Shown: piece after piece, positions 9,401 through 16,439 of the stretch
Position numbering within the stretch: position 1 is the stretch's first letter
How the letters are laid out: each line of letters opens with the position of its first letter
NCBI RefSeq assembly: GCF_019049325.1
Contig: NZ_JAGMUO010000034.1
Location: forward strand, 221,764-285,763
DNA length: 64,000 bases
Origin: Streptomyces sp. AC512_CC834
GTDB taxonomy: Bacteria > Actinomycetota > Actinomycetes > Streptomycetales > Streptomycetaceae
Reading direction: 5' to 3'
Translations under genes and position numbers: made by a program
Notes under the pieces: generated by a model
What the model was told of the DNA's origin: nothing
Databases searched by the model: none
The model's input: only the letters and a program-made list of their open reading frames with translations

Positions 9401-10424
9401 CAAGGAGTCCACCCCGTGGGCCGAGGCCGGCTTCGAGGTGGCCCGGCAGCAGCTCCCCGTCGAGACCGGCGCCCCCGCCGTGACCCCGGCCCGCCTGCGG
9501 AGCGTCCCGGCCCTGCGCCACGAGGACCGCGACAAGGACGTCAGGGTCAGGGGCAGGGGCTTCTCGGTCACCGTCGACAAGAGCACCGGCACCATCACCT
9601 CCTACGAGGCCAAGGGCACCCGCCTGATCACCTCCGGGCCCGTGCCCAACTTCTGGCGGGCGCCCACCGACAACGACAAGGGCAACGGCCAGCACACCCG
9701 CAACCAGACCTGGCGCGACGCGGGCGCCCGCCGCGAGGTCACGGACGTCGCCGTGCGCACCCTCGGCGACCGGGCCGTCGAGATCAAGGTCACCGGCACA
9801 CTGCCCACCACGGCCGAGTCGGCGTACACCACCACGTACACGGTGTTCGGCAACGGCGAGATCAAGGTCGACAACACCCTGCACCCGGGCGCCGCGAACC
9901 TGCCCTACCTCCCCGAGGTCGGCACGATGCTGTTCCTGCCGCGCCGCCTGGACCGCCTGCACTGGTACGGCCGCGGCCCCGAGGAGAACCACTGGGACCG
10001 GAACGACGGCACGGACGTCGGCCTGTACTCCGGGACCGTCGCCGAGCAGTGGACGCCGTACATCCGCCCGCAGGAGAACGGCAACAAGACCGACGTCCGC
10101 TGGATCGCCCTCACCGACCGCCACGGCGTGGGCCTGCTCGCGTCCGGCGAACCCCTGCTGGAGGCCAACGCCTCCTTCCACACGCCGGAGGACCTGTCGG
10201 CCGGCGTACGCCACGACTACCAGCTCACCCCGAGGGACGAGGTCGTCCTGCGTCTGAACCACCGCCAGATGGGCGTCGGCGGCGACAACAGTTGGGGCGC
10301 GCACACCCACGACGAGTTCAAGCTCTTCGCCGACCGGGACTACGCGTACACCTACCGGCTGCGCCCGCTCACCGACGTCCGGGACGCGATGCGCGCCTCG
10401 CGGCGGCCGACGGCGACGCAGTAG
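6498..10424 (+). CDS. exported GH2 beta-galactosidase (LacZ type) with internal LamG domain
   Basis: 1308-residue glycoside hydrolase family 2 enzyme. A twin-arginine signal (SRRRLLEGGAAVLGALALSAS) is followed by the GH2 sugar-binding domain, the immunoglobulin-like domain and the TIM barrel. The acid/base Glu is E523 in SLGNEAGGG and the nucleophile is E587 in MIEYAHSMGN. Between WIWDFVDQSL and the barrel piece AYGGDWGDNPNDG, which are close together in LacZ, about 160 residues (roughly 655-815) form a LamG/concanavalin-like sandwich. The C-terminus is a Bgal_small_N domain (VPNFWRAPTDNDKGNG, WYGRGPEENHWDR). The ATG at 6498 is preferred over 6462 because GGAAGG lies 9 nt upstream and the Tat motif is then near the start. 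It is predicted to be secreted and to act on beta-galactosides or galactose-containing polysaccharide. Confidence 0.93.
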   Translation: MPHSPVSPAGSPARPPHRTRPVVSRRRLLEGGAAVLGALALSASPLAAHAAGRRAAADEPPEWNDFGVFRLGTEPPHTTLTPYADVEQALDGDRTRSPYRLSLDGTWKFAYADRPEDRDTDFHRTDVDDGDWETIPVPSVWQLHGHDFPIYLNITYPYWGPNGLGEDPQPPAAPTRYNPVGQYRRTFTVPRDWKGRRTFLHFEGVKSAHYVWINGELVGYDEDSYTPSEYDVTDHLKPGTNQIAVEVYRYADGDWLEDQDMIRLSGIFRSVHLYSTPAVHLRDFKLDTPLDDTYTGAELAVTASVRAYGEGGTGRYTVETRLYDARGHAVWSRPLEQPVDIGSAGAGEDVTVRAAKAVSKPRLWSAEHPDLYTAVLRLRDPAGKVVETLSHRVGFREFALRDGLMRINGEPVSFRGTNRHEMHPSRGTALSREDMVKDIEIIKRMNINSVRTSHYPNNPYWLELADEYGLYLVDETNLETHGIRDEYPGDHPDWTEACVARAQNMVHRDKNHASVVIWSLGNEAGGGSTFTAMHDWIRSYDTTRVIQYEGDDRPGISDIRSNMYDSPQRVEQRAADTSDTRPYVMIEYAHSMGNSTGNFKKYWDVVRAHDVLQGGWIWDFVDQSLYTPVPARTLLTEAGPAGLRGEILATRGTLDRDKGLSGITVFERDDSLDLTGSLTLEAWVTPDVTGYHQPILAKGDTQYALKQNGRTLEFFIHSEGQWITANWDVPDDDWTGREHHLGGVFDADAGTLTLYVDGVERATRTTDRRPSSNTAPLALATDADNQVREFSGTIRRARVYARALGATELASDGRGPGDDGVRFWFDAATVKTGTKRPGDKTFLAYGGDWGDNPNDGAFVADGIVTADRGHTGKAAEVKRVYQAVNAARGPGGDPGAVTLTNEYLFTNLREFDGRWELVADGKAVRRGKLTRDQLDVAPRSSKDITVPVRLPGDPGPGTEYFLELSFTTKESTPWAEAGFEVARQQLPVETGAPAVTPARLRSVPALRHEDRDKDVRVRGRGFSVTVDKSTGTITSYEAKGTRLITSGPVPNFWRAPTDNDKGNGQHTRNQTWRDAGARREVTDVAVRTLGDRAVEIKVTGTLPTTAESAYTTTYTVFGNGEIKVDNTLHPGAANLPYLPEVGTMLFLPRRLDRLHWYGRGPEENHWDRNDGTDVGLYSGTVAEQWTPYIRPQENGNKTDVRWIALTDRHGVGLLASGEPLLEANASFHTPEDLSAGVRHDYQLTPRDEVVLRLNHRQMGVGGDNSWGAHTHDEFKLFADRDYAYTYRLRPLTDVRDAMRASRRPTATQ

Positions 10425-10468
10425 GCGGCGAGTACGCAGGCGCGACGGCGGCCGAGTGGGGAGGAGCG

Positions 10469-10501
10469 GCGGCCGACGGGCACCGCGTGCACGTCGGCCG
10501 C
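10469..10501 (+). terminator. hairpin after beta-galactosidase
   Basis: Perfect 10-bp stem GCGGCCGACG (10469-10478) / CGTCGGCCGC (10492-10501); the 13-nt loop itself can pair GCAC/GTGC. It begins 44 nt after the stop codon at 10424 and has no T tract, as is usual in Streptomyces. Confidence 0.6.
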
Positions 10502-10595
10502 GCGCAGACAACGCGATCCGCAGGATCCCAGGAAGCGTGACGTCCATGTCGGATTCCCGCCAGCCGCCGCCCGGCCGGTGGACCATCCTGGACGC

Positions 10596-12080
10596 ATGCA
10601 GACGGGAATGCACACCGACACCGAGCGCTGCCTGCGCGCCGTCCGGTCGAAGGACGCGCGGTTCGACGGCTGGTTCTTCACGGCCGTCCTGACGACCGGA
10701 ATCTACTGCCGGCCCAGTTGCCCGGTGGTACCGCCCAAGCCCGGGAACATGACCTTCCACCCGAGCGCCGCCGCCTGCCAGCAGGCCGGGTTCCGGGCGT
10801 GCAAGCGCTGCCGCCCCGACACCAGCCCCGGCTCTCCCGAGTGGAACATGCGCGCCGACCTCACGGCCCGCGCGATGCGGCTGATCGCCGAAGGCGTCGT
10901 GGACCGCGAGGGTGTACCCGGCCTCGCCGCCCGCCTCGGCTACAGCACCCGGCAGATCGAACGCCAGTTGCTCGCCGAGCTGGGCGCGGGCCCCCTCGCA
11001 CTCGCCCGCGCGCAGCGCGCCCAGACCGCCCGGCTGCTCGTCGAGACGACCCCGCTGCCGATGGCGGACATCGCCTTCGCGGCCGGCTTCTCCTCCATCC
11101 GCACCTTCAACGACACGGTCCGCGACGTCTACGCGCTCTCCCCGAGCGAACTGCGCACCCGCGCCCCCAGAAGCCGCCTCGCCGGCACCACCCCCGGCAC
11201 CCTGTCCCTCCGCCTCCCCTTCCGCAGCCCGCTCAACCCGGACAACCTCTTCGGCCACCTCGCCGCCACCGCCGTACCCGGCGTGGAGGAGTGGCGGGAC
11301 GGCGCGTACCGGCGCACCCTGCGCCTCCCGTACGGTCACGGCATCGTGGCCCTCACCCCGAACCCCGACCACATCGCCTGCCGCCTCACCCTCAGCGACC
11401 TGCGCGACCTCACCGTCGCCATCAGCCGCTGCCGGCGCCTGCTCGACCTGGACGCCGACCCGGCGGCCATCGACGACCAACTGCGCGCCGACCCGCTGCT
11501 CGCGCCGCTCGTCGACAAGGCGCCCGGCCGGCGGGTACCGCGCACGGTGGACGAGGCGGAGTTCGCCGTACGGGCCGTACTCGGCCAGCAGGTCTCCACC
11601 GCCGCCGCCCGCACCCACGCCGCCCGCCTGGTCACCGCGCACGGAGATCCGGTGGACGACCCCGAGGGCGGGCTGACCCACATCTTCCCCTCGACCGAGG
11701 CGCTGGCGGCGGTGGACCCGGAGACCCTGGCGATGCCCCGGACCCGCCGGACCACCTTCACCACCCTCGTTGCCCACCTCGCCGACGGCTCCGTCAACCC
11801 GGGCGTCGAGAGCGACTGGGCCGAGACCCGCGCCCGGCTCCTCGACCTTCCCGGCTTCGGCCCCTGGACCGCCGACGTCATCGCCATGCGCGCCCTCGGC
11901 GACCCCGACGCCTTCCTCCCCACCGACCTCGGCATCCGCCGCGCCGCCGGCGAACTGGGCCTGCCCGCCACGCCGGCCGCGCTCACCGCCCGCGCGGCGG
12001 CCTGGCGGCCCTGGCGGGCGTACGCCGTCCAGTACCTGTGGGCGACCGACAGCCACCCGATCAACTTCCTGCCCGTATGA
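10596..12080 (+). CDS. alkA: Ada-AlkA fusion: alkylation-responsive regulator and 3-methyladenine DNA glycosylase
   Basis: 494 residues joining three modules. Residues 1-80 are the Ada zinc-binding, methyl-accepting domain with C38, C42, C69 and C72 (GIYCRPSCP; ACKRCRPD). Residues about 90-180 are an AraC-type HTH (AFAAGFSSIRTFNDTVRDVY). Residues about 190-490 are AlkA: the N-terminal lobe, then the HhH-GPD fold with LPGFGPWTADVIAMRALG and catalytic D444 in FLPTDLGIRR. It excises alkylated purines and probably activates its own operon after methyl transfer to the Ada domain. The Ada O6-methylguanine transferase domain is absent and is supplied by the next gene. CATCCT lies 6 nt before the ATG at 10596 with no ribosome site, suggesting a leaderless start; ATG 10608 is the alternative. 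Confidence 0.92.
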   Translation: MQTGMHTDTERCLRAVRSKDARFDGWFFTAVLTTGIYCRPSCPVVPPKPGNMTFHPSAAACQQAGFRACKRCRPDTSPGSPEWNMRADLTARAMRLIAEGVVDREGVPGLAARLGYSTRQIERQLLAELGAGPLALARAQRAQTARLLVETTPLPMADIAFAAGFSSIRTFNDTVRDVYALSPSELRTRAPRSRLAGTTPGTLSLRLPFRSPLNPDNLFGHLAATAVPGVEEWRDGAYRRTLRLPYGHGIVALTPNPDHIACRLTLSDLRDLTVAISRCRRLLDLDADPAAIDDQLRADPLLAPLVDKAPGRRVPRTVDEAEFAVRAVLGQQVSTAAARTHAARLVTAHGDPVDDPEGGLTHIFPSTEALAAVDPETLAMPRTRRTTFTTLVAHLADGSVNPGVESDWAETRARLLDLPGFGPWTADVIAMRALGDPDAFLPTDLGIRRAAGELGLPATPAALTARAAAWRPWRAYAVQYLWATDSHPINFLPV

Positions 12081-12100
12081 GGCCCGTCCGAGGAGTCGGC

Positions 12101-12604
12101 GTGAAACCCGTGAAGCAGTACACCGTGATCGACAGCCCCTACGGCGCCCTCACCCTCGTCGCCGAGGACGGCGTCCTGTGCGGCCTCTACATGACCGACC
12201 AGCGCCACCGCCCGCCGGAGGAGACCTTCGGCACGGCCGACGACGGGCCGTTCGCCGAGGCGGAGGACCAACTGACGGCGTACTTCGCCGGCGAGCTGAA
12301 GGAGTTCACTCTCGACCTGCGCCTGAACGGCACCCCGTTCCAGCGCACGGTCTGGGACCAGCTCCGGAAGATCCCGTACGGGGAGACCCGCACCTACGGC
12401 GAACTCGCCGGCGCCCTCGGCAACCCGGCCGCCTCCCGCGCCGTGGGTCTCGCCAACGGCCGCAACCCGATTGGCGTCATCGTCCCCTGCCACCGCGTCA
12501 TCGGCGCGAGCGGCGGCCTCACCGGCTACGGCGGCGGCCTGGAACGCAAGCAGCGCCTGCTGGACTTCGAACGGGGGACGGCGGGACCGGTGCCGTTGTT
12601 CTAG
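12101..12604 (+). CDS. ogt: methylated-DNA--protein-cysteine S-methyltransferase
   Basis: Suicide repair enzyme that takes methyl or ethyl from O6-alkylguanine (and O4-alkylthymine) onto its own cysteine. 167 residues from the GTG at 12101; the acceptor is C130 in GVIVPCHRVIG, preceded by the helix-turn-helix and arginine finger region (YGELAGALGNPAASRAVGLANGRNP). An AGGAG lies 5 nt before the GTG, so that start is preferred over an ATG at 12077 that overlaps the alkA stop as ATGA but has no ribosome site. Either way the gene follows alkA by at most 20 bp and forms an alkylation-repair operon with it. Confidence 0.95.
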   Translation: MKPVKQYTVIDSPYGALTLVAEDGVLCGLYMTDQRHRPPEETFGTADDGPFAEAEDQLTAYFAGELKEFTLDLRLNGTPFQRTVWDQLRKIPYGETRTYGELAGALGNPAASRAVGLANGRNPIGVIVPCHRVIGASGGLTGYGGGLERKQRLLDFERGTAGPVPLF

Positions 12605-12627
12605 GCAGATGTTCAGGACAAAACGCG

Positions 12628-12657
12628 TTGCCCGCGCGCCGCGGGGCCCGTTACGCT
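12628..12657 (+). promoter_or_regulatory. sigma70-like promoter for the LLM flavoprotein
   Basis: TTGCCC (12628-12633), 18-nt spacer, TACGCT (12652-12657), placed 126 nt before the ATG at 12784. The -10 fits TANNNT; the -35 matches the TTG core only. Confidence 0.5.
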
Positions 12658-12783
12658 CACCGGACTTCGAAGACCAGGCTCTCTCGAACGATGCCGCAGA
12701 TGGGGAGCAGGCCCGCGCACAGCGCGCGGAGCCACGGAGGGGCGGCGCCACTGTTTCGGCATGCCCTCCGGAGGACTACTCCC

Positions 12784-13635
12784 ATGCACATCGGCCTCGG
12801 CCTTCCCATCGACGATCCCGCCCTGCTGCTGAGCTGGGCACGGCGCGCCGACGCGCTCCCCTTCAGCACGCTCGGCCTGCTCGACCGGCTCGTCTTCGAC
12901 AACCCCGAGCCCCTCATCACCCTGGCGACCCTCGCGGGCGCCACCTCCCGTATCCGCCTCCAGACCGAGGTGCTGATCGCCCCGGTCCACAACACCGCGC
13001 TGCTCGCCAAGCAGACCGCGACCCTCGACCGGCTGTCGGGCGGCCGCTTCACGCTCGGCATCGGAGTCGGCGGCCGGGCCGACGACTGCCTGGCCGCCGG
13101 CATCGACCTCCACCGCCGGGGCCGCCGCCTCGACGAACAGATGGCCCTCCTGCGCCGGACCTGGAACGGCGAGCCCTACGCCCGGGACGTCGGACCGATC
13201 GGCCCCCGCCCCGCGACGCCGGGCGGGCCCGAGGTGCTGTTCGGCGGCTTCGCCCCGGCCGCCCTCGAACGGGTCGGCCGCTTCGGCGACGGATTCCTCG
13301 GCGCCGCGCTGCCCGCCGCGCACATGGCCGGGCTGTTCCGCGACGTCGAGGCGGTCTGGCGCACCCACGAGCGCCCCGGCCGGCCGCGCCTGGTCGCCCA
13401 GGCGAGCGTCGCCCTCGGCCCCGACGGCACGGTGGAGCGTGCCCGGCACAACCTGCTCGACTACTACGCGTTCACCGGGCGCGCCGAGTACATGGCCAAG
13501 GGCCTGCTCACCGCCGCGCACGAGATCCGCGGGGCCGTCGACGCCTTCCGCGACATCGGTGCCGACGAGGTCGTGCTCTACTGCTGGTCCTCGGACCTCG
13601 ACCAGGTCGACCGTCTCGCCGACACCGTGTTCTGA
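12784..13635 (+). CDS. LLM-class flavin-dependent oxidoreductase
   Basis: Bacterial luciferase-like monooxygenase or F420/FMN-dependent dehydrogenase of 283 residues. The family pattern is clear: N-terminal strand MHIGLGLPIDD, TSRIRLQTEVLIAP, the LDRLSGGRFTLGIGVGG loop (residues about 82-98) that packs on the cofactor phosphate, and VLFGGFAPAALERVGRFGDG (about 154-173). The sequence does not tell FMN from F420. A strong GGAGGA lies 7 nt upstream of the ATG. The gene is monocistronic, converging on the Sir2 gene with only 17 bp between stops. The substrate is unknown. Confidence 0.87.
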   Translation: MHIGLGLPIDDPALLLSWARRADALPFSTLGLLDRLVFDNPEPLITLATLAGATSRIRLQTEVLIAPVHNTALLAKQTATLDRLSGGRFTLGIGVGGRADDCLAAGIDLHRRGRRLDEQMALLRRTWNGEPYARDVGPIGPRPATPGGPEVLFGGFAPAALERVGRFGDGFLGAALPAAHMAGLFRDVEAVWRTHERPGRPRLVAQASVALGPDGTVERARHNLLDYYAFTGRAEYMAKGLLTAAHEIRGAVDAFRDIGADEVVLYCWSSDLDQVDRLADTVF

Positions 13636-13652
13636 CCGGCTGTCCAGGTTCC

Positions 13653-14378
13653 TCAGCCCAGCCCGCGCAGCAGCTCGGGCAGGGCGGTGCCGATCGGCTC
13701 CCGGACCACCTCGTCGGCCAGGTCGTCGTACGGTGTCGGCTCGGCGTTGACGACGACCAGCCGGGCCCCGTGCTCGACGGCCACGCCGGCCAGTCCTGCG
13801 GCGGGATGCACCCGGAGGCTGGTGCCGACGGCGACGAACACCTGGCACGCCTTGCTGATGGCGAGCGCCTCGCCCATGACCACCGGGTCGAGGTGCTCGC
13901 CGAACATCACGGTCGCCGACTTCAGGATGCCGCCGCACTCCAGGCAGGGCGGGTCGTCCTCCCCGGCCTCGACCCGGGCGAGCGCGTCCTCCATCGGCCC
14001 CCGGGCACCGCAGCCCGTGCACACGTAGCCGCGCGCCGTGCCGTGCAGTTCGAGGACCTTGCGGGCGCTCACCCCGGCGAGCTGGTGCAGTCCGTCCACG
14101 TTCTGTGTGATCACCCGGACCGGCACCCCGCGCCGTTCCAGCTCGGCCACGGAGCGGTGCGCCGCGTTCGGCTCGGCGTTCAGCGCCCGGTTGTCGCGCC
14201 GCATCAGCCAGTAGCGGCGCCTGATCTCCGGATCGCCCATGTAGTACTCGTACGTGACGAGCTTCTCGGCCTCGGGGTCACGCCGCCACAGCCCGTTCGG
14301 GCCGCGGTAGTCCGGGATGCCGGAGTCGGTCGAGACGCCGGCACCGCTCAGGATGGCGACGAGGGGCTTGCTGGTCAT
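13653..14378 (-). CDS. NAD-dependent Sir2-family protein deacylase
   Basis: Sirtuin of 241 residues that removes acyl groups from lysines using NAD and releases O-acyl-ADP-ribose. Motifs in order: GAGVSTDSGIPDYRG (12-26), TQNVDGLH (91-98), catalytic H112 in LELHG, zinc cysteines C120, C123, C145 and C148, and VAVGTSLRVHPAAGL (about 182-196) of the Rossmann fold. Class III CobB-type members carry a Tyr/Arg pair for succinyl recognition; MGDPEIRRRYWLMRRDN contains a Y/R neighbourhood, but I cannot assign desuccinylase activity. There is no ribosome site; TACCCT sits 7 nt before the ATG, so the mRNA is probably leaderless. Confidence 0.95.
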   Translation of the reverse strand: MTSKPLVAILSGAGVSTDSGIPDYRGPNGLWRRDPEAEKLVTYEYYMGDPEIRRRYWLMRRDNRALNAEPNAAHRSVAELERRGVPVRVITQNVDGLHQLAGVSARKVLELHGTARGYVCTGCGARGPMEDALARVEAGEDDPPCLECGGILKSATVMFGEHLDPVVMGEALAISKACQVFVAVGTSLRVHPAAGLAGVAVEHGARLVVVNAEPTPYDDLADEVVREPIGTALPELLRGLG

Positions 14379-14385
14379 GCGGCCG

Positions 14386-14391
14386 AGGGTA
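14386..14391 (-). promoter_or_regulatory. -10 box of leaderless sir2 transcript
   Basis: TACCCT on the minus strand, 7 nt before the ATG at 14378, with no Shine-Dalgarno sequence between. This is the spacing expected when transcription starts at the start codon. No good -35 is visible. Confidence 0.5.
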
Positions 14392-14418
14392 GGGCGCCGG
14401 TGCGCGACGGGCGAGCGG

Positions 14419-14913
14419 TTATCGGTCGACCCGCACGCCGTTCTCCAGCTCGGCCGTCCCGGACCCGTCCGCCAGCACGTCCAGCGCGGCCAGCACCCGG
14501 CCGTGCAGCGTGCCGAGCAGGTGGCCGCCCAGTTCCTCGCGCGGCACCAGCCGCCAGGACAGCAGCTCCTCCTCCTGCAACCGGATCGCCTTGAAGTCGT
14601 CCTCGGACAGGACCCCTCCGTCGTACAGGTACGCCACGATCGGCGGCCGGCCCGTCCCGCTCACCCAGTCCACCGCGAGCAGCCGGCCGATGCGCAGGTC
14701 GAGGCCGATCTCCTCGGCGGTCTCCCGCCACGCGCCCTGCCGCGGGGTCTCCCCTTCGTCGGACTCGATCGTCCCGCCGGGCAACGCCCACCCCTCGCGG
14801 TAGTTGGGCTCGACGAGCAGCACCCGCCCCGCCGTGTCCCGGAAGACCGCGGCGGCACCGGCGAGGACGCGGGGGAGACCGGCGATGTAGGTGGCGTAGT
14901 CAGCAGTGGTCAT
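14419..14913 (-). CDS. Nudix hydrolase
   Basis: Nudix-fold pyrophosphohydrolase of 164 residues acting on an unknown nucleoside-diphosphate-linked substrate. The Nudix box runs from GGTIESDEGE through the REtaEEiG metal-binding helix (residues about 57-79). The spacer between the first Gly and the first conserved Glu is two residues longer than the canonical Gx5E. The start is the ATG at 14913 (MTTADY), because the upstream in-frame extension is intergenic in composition and TACCCT lies 6 nt before this ATG. The gene follows sir2 in opposite reading order (its stop is 40 bp from the sir2 start), so the two are on the same strand but separately promoted. Confidence 0.92.
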   Translation of the reverse strand: MTTADYATYIAGLPRVLAGAAAVFRDTAGRVLLVEPNYREGWALPGGTIESDEGETPRQGAWRETAEEIGLDLRIGRLLAVDWVSGTGRPPIVAYLYDGGVLSEDDFKAIRLQEEELLSWRLVPREELGGHLLGTLHGRVLAALDVLADGSGTAELENGVRVDR

Positions 14914-14919
14914 CCCGAA

Positions 14920-14925
14920 AGGGTA
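14920..14925 (-). promoter_or_regulatory. -10 box of leaderless Nudix transcript
   Basis: TACCCT on the minus strand 6 nt before the ATG at 14913; no ribosome site in the interval. It has the same layout as the sir2 gene next door. Confidence 0.5.
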
Positions 14926-14993
14926 ACGAGCCGGCCCCGGCCCTTGAGCCGCCCGCAGCGGGCGCCCGCCCGGTTCCACGGTGTGGGCGGGGC

Positions 14994-15023
14994 ATGACGA
15001 CGCGGGTGTCCTCCGGTTAGGGT
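14994..15023 (+). promoter_or_regulatory. promoter for glycerate kinase
   Basis: ATGACG (14994-14999), 18-nt spacer, TAGGGT (15018-15023). The -10 is consensus; the -35 shares four of six bases with TTGACA. It lies 57 nt before the GTG at 15081 and is divergent from the Nudix gene. Confidence 0.55.
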
Positions 15024-15080
15024 CGCAGCGGCGCGACTGCCTTGACGTGCGCAAGGCTCGGAGAGCAAGGGGAGAGCAAG

Positions 15081-16229
15081 GTGGCTGACGCTGCAGTGGA
15101 CGGCACCCGGCGGGTGCTTGTCGCCGCGGACAAGTTCAAGGGGTCGCTGACGGCCGTGGAGGTCGCCGAGCGCGTCACGGCCGGACTGCGCCGTGTCGTG
15201 CCGGACGTCCGGGTCGAGGCGCTGCCCGTCGCCGACGGCGGCGACGGCACGGTGGCCGCCGCGGTCGCGGCCGGGTTCGAGCGCCGGGAGGTACGAGTCA
15301 CCGGGCCCCTCGGTGACGAGGTGACGGCGGCGTACGCGCTGCGCGAGGGCACCGCGGTCGTGGAGATGGCCGAGGCGAGCGGATTGCAGCGGCTGCCGGC
15401 CGGCGTCCTCGCACCGCTGACCGCGTCGACGTACGGCTCGGGTGAGCTGCTGCGGGCCGCGCTGGACGCGGGGGCGCGGACGATCGTGTTCGGGGTCGGC
15501 GGCAGCGCCACCACCGACGGCGGCGCGGGGATGCTGTCCGCGCTGGGCGCGCGGTTCCTGGACGGGGCCGGGGCGCCCGTCGCGCCGGGCGGGGGCGGCC
15601 TCGCCGGTCTGGTCTCGGCCGACCTGTCCGGCCTCGACCCGCGGCTGTCCGACGTGGAACTGGTGCTCGCCAGCGACGTCGACAATCCGCTGACCGGGCC
15701 GAAGGGCGCCCCTGCGGTCTACGGCCCGCAGAAGGGCGCCTCCCCGGACGACGTGCGGGCCCTGGACGCGGCCCTCGCGCACTTCGCGAAGGTGCTGGAG
15801 GAGACGGAGAGCGTGGGTGCGCGGGCCGCCGCGTCGCCGGGCGCCGGTGCGGCGGGCGGCATCGGGTTCGGTGCGATGCTGCTCGGGGCGCGGTTCCGGC
15901 CGGGCATCGAGGTGATGCTGGACGTGCTCGGCTTCGCGCCGGCGCTGGCACGGGCGGGGCTGGTGATCACGGGGGAGGGCTCGCTGGACGAGCAGACCCT
16001 GCACGGCAAGGCCCCGGCGGGCGTCGCGGCTGCGGCGCGGGCCGCGGGCAAGGAGGTCGTCGCGGTGTGCGGGCGGCTGGCGCTGCCTGCGGAGGTGCTG
16101 GGGCGGGCCGGGATTCGGCGGGCGTATCCGCTGACGGATGTCGAGCCGGACGTGGCGAAGTGCATCGCGGACGCGGGACCGATTCTGGAGCGGGTGGCGG
16201 AGAGCATCGCGCGGGACTTCCTGGCGTAG
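15081..16229 (+). CDS. glycerate kinase
   Basis: GarK/GlxK-family kinase (382 residues) that phosphorylates D-glycerate with ATP, usually to 2-phosphoglycerate, linking glyoxylate or allantoin breakdown to glycolysis. Signature pieces: VAADKFKGSLTAVEVAERV (residues about 10-28), PVADGGDGTV (about 50-59), FGVGGSATTDGGAGML (about 136-151) and VITGEGSLDEQTLHGKAP (about 294-311). The GTG at 15081 follows GGGGAG and avoids the composition break upstream. The gene is monocistronic, followed by hairpins and converging on pssA. It may consume C2/C3 acids made by the ethylmalonyl-CoA/glyoxylate route encoded at 18-24 kb, an inference from proximity only. Confidence 0.95.
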   Translation: MADAAVDGTRRVLVAADKFKGSLTAVEVAERVTAGLRRVVPDVRVEALPVADGGDGTVAAAVAAGFERREVRVTGPLGDEVTAAYALREGTAVVEMAEASGLQRLPAGVLAPLTASTYGSGELLRAALDAGARTIVFGVGGSATTDGGAGMLSALGARFLDGAGAPVAPGGGGLAGLVSADLSGLDPRLSDVELVLASDVDNPLTGPKGAPAVYGPQKGASPDDVRALDAALAHFAKVLEETESVGARAAASPGAGAAGGIGFGAMLLGARFRPGIEVMLDVLGFAPALARAGLVITGEGSLDEQTLHGKAPAGVAAAARAAGKEVVAVCGRLALPAEVLGRAGIRRAYPLTDVEPDVAKCIADAGPILERVAESIARDFLA

Positions 16230-16257
16230 GGGTGGCCCGGGGAGGCTCTCGCCCCCG

Positions 16258-16285
16258 CCGCCCCTTCCCTTCCCAGAGGGGGCGG
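16258..16285 (+). terminator. hairpin 1 after glycerate kinase
   Basis: GCCGCCCC (16258-16265) pairs with GGGGCGGC (16278-16285), 8 bp with a 12-nt loop, 28 nt after the stop codon. GC-rich with no T tract. Confidence 0.45.
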
Positions 16286-16336
16286 CCCCTTTCCATCCCA
16301 TCGAGTCGGGTGGTGGGTGGGCATAGGCCCGGGGGT

Positions 16337-16356
16337 CTGGGGGGCGGAGCCCCCAG
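16337..16356. repeat. G/C-block hairpin of the common Streptomyces intergenic type
   Basis: CTGGGGG (16337-16343) / CCCCCAG (16350-16356) with loop GCGGAG, inside the phrase GGGGGTCTGGGGGGCGGAGC. From memory, blocks of this form recur in intergenic spaces throughout Streptomyces chromosomes. Confidence 0.5.
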
Positions 16357-16390
16357 CGAGGTCCACACCGGCGCCGGGCGCGCACAAACA

Positions 16391-16430
16391 GAAGGGCCCC
16401 GAACCCAAGCAACCAGGTCCGGGGCCCTTC
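16391..16430. terminator. bidirectional terminator between glycerate kinase and pssA
   Basis: Perfect 11-bp inverted repeat GAAGGGCCCCG (16391-16401) / CGGGGCCCTTC (16420-16430) with an 18-nt loop. It ends 9 nt before the pssA stop codon, so it can serve both converging genes. This is the strongest hairpin of the three in this 210-bp space. Confidence 0.75.
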
Positions 16431-16439
16431 AAGACGCCG

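Noticed and set aside
6528..12056. 1842-codon open frame on the minus strand
   Set aside because: It is a GC-driven shadow opposite beta-galactosidase and alkA; the translation is Gly/Val/Arg/Ala-rich with no domain and both plus-strand genes have clear motifs.
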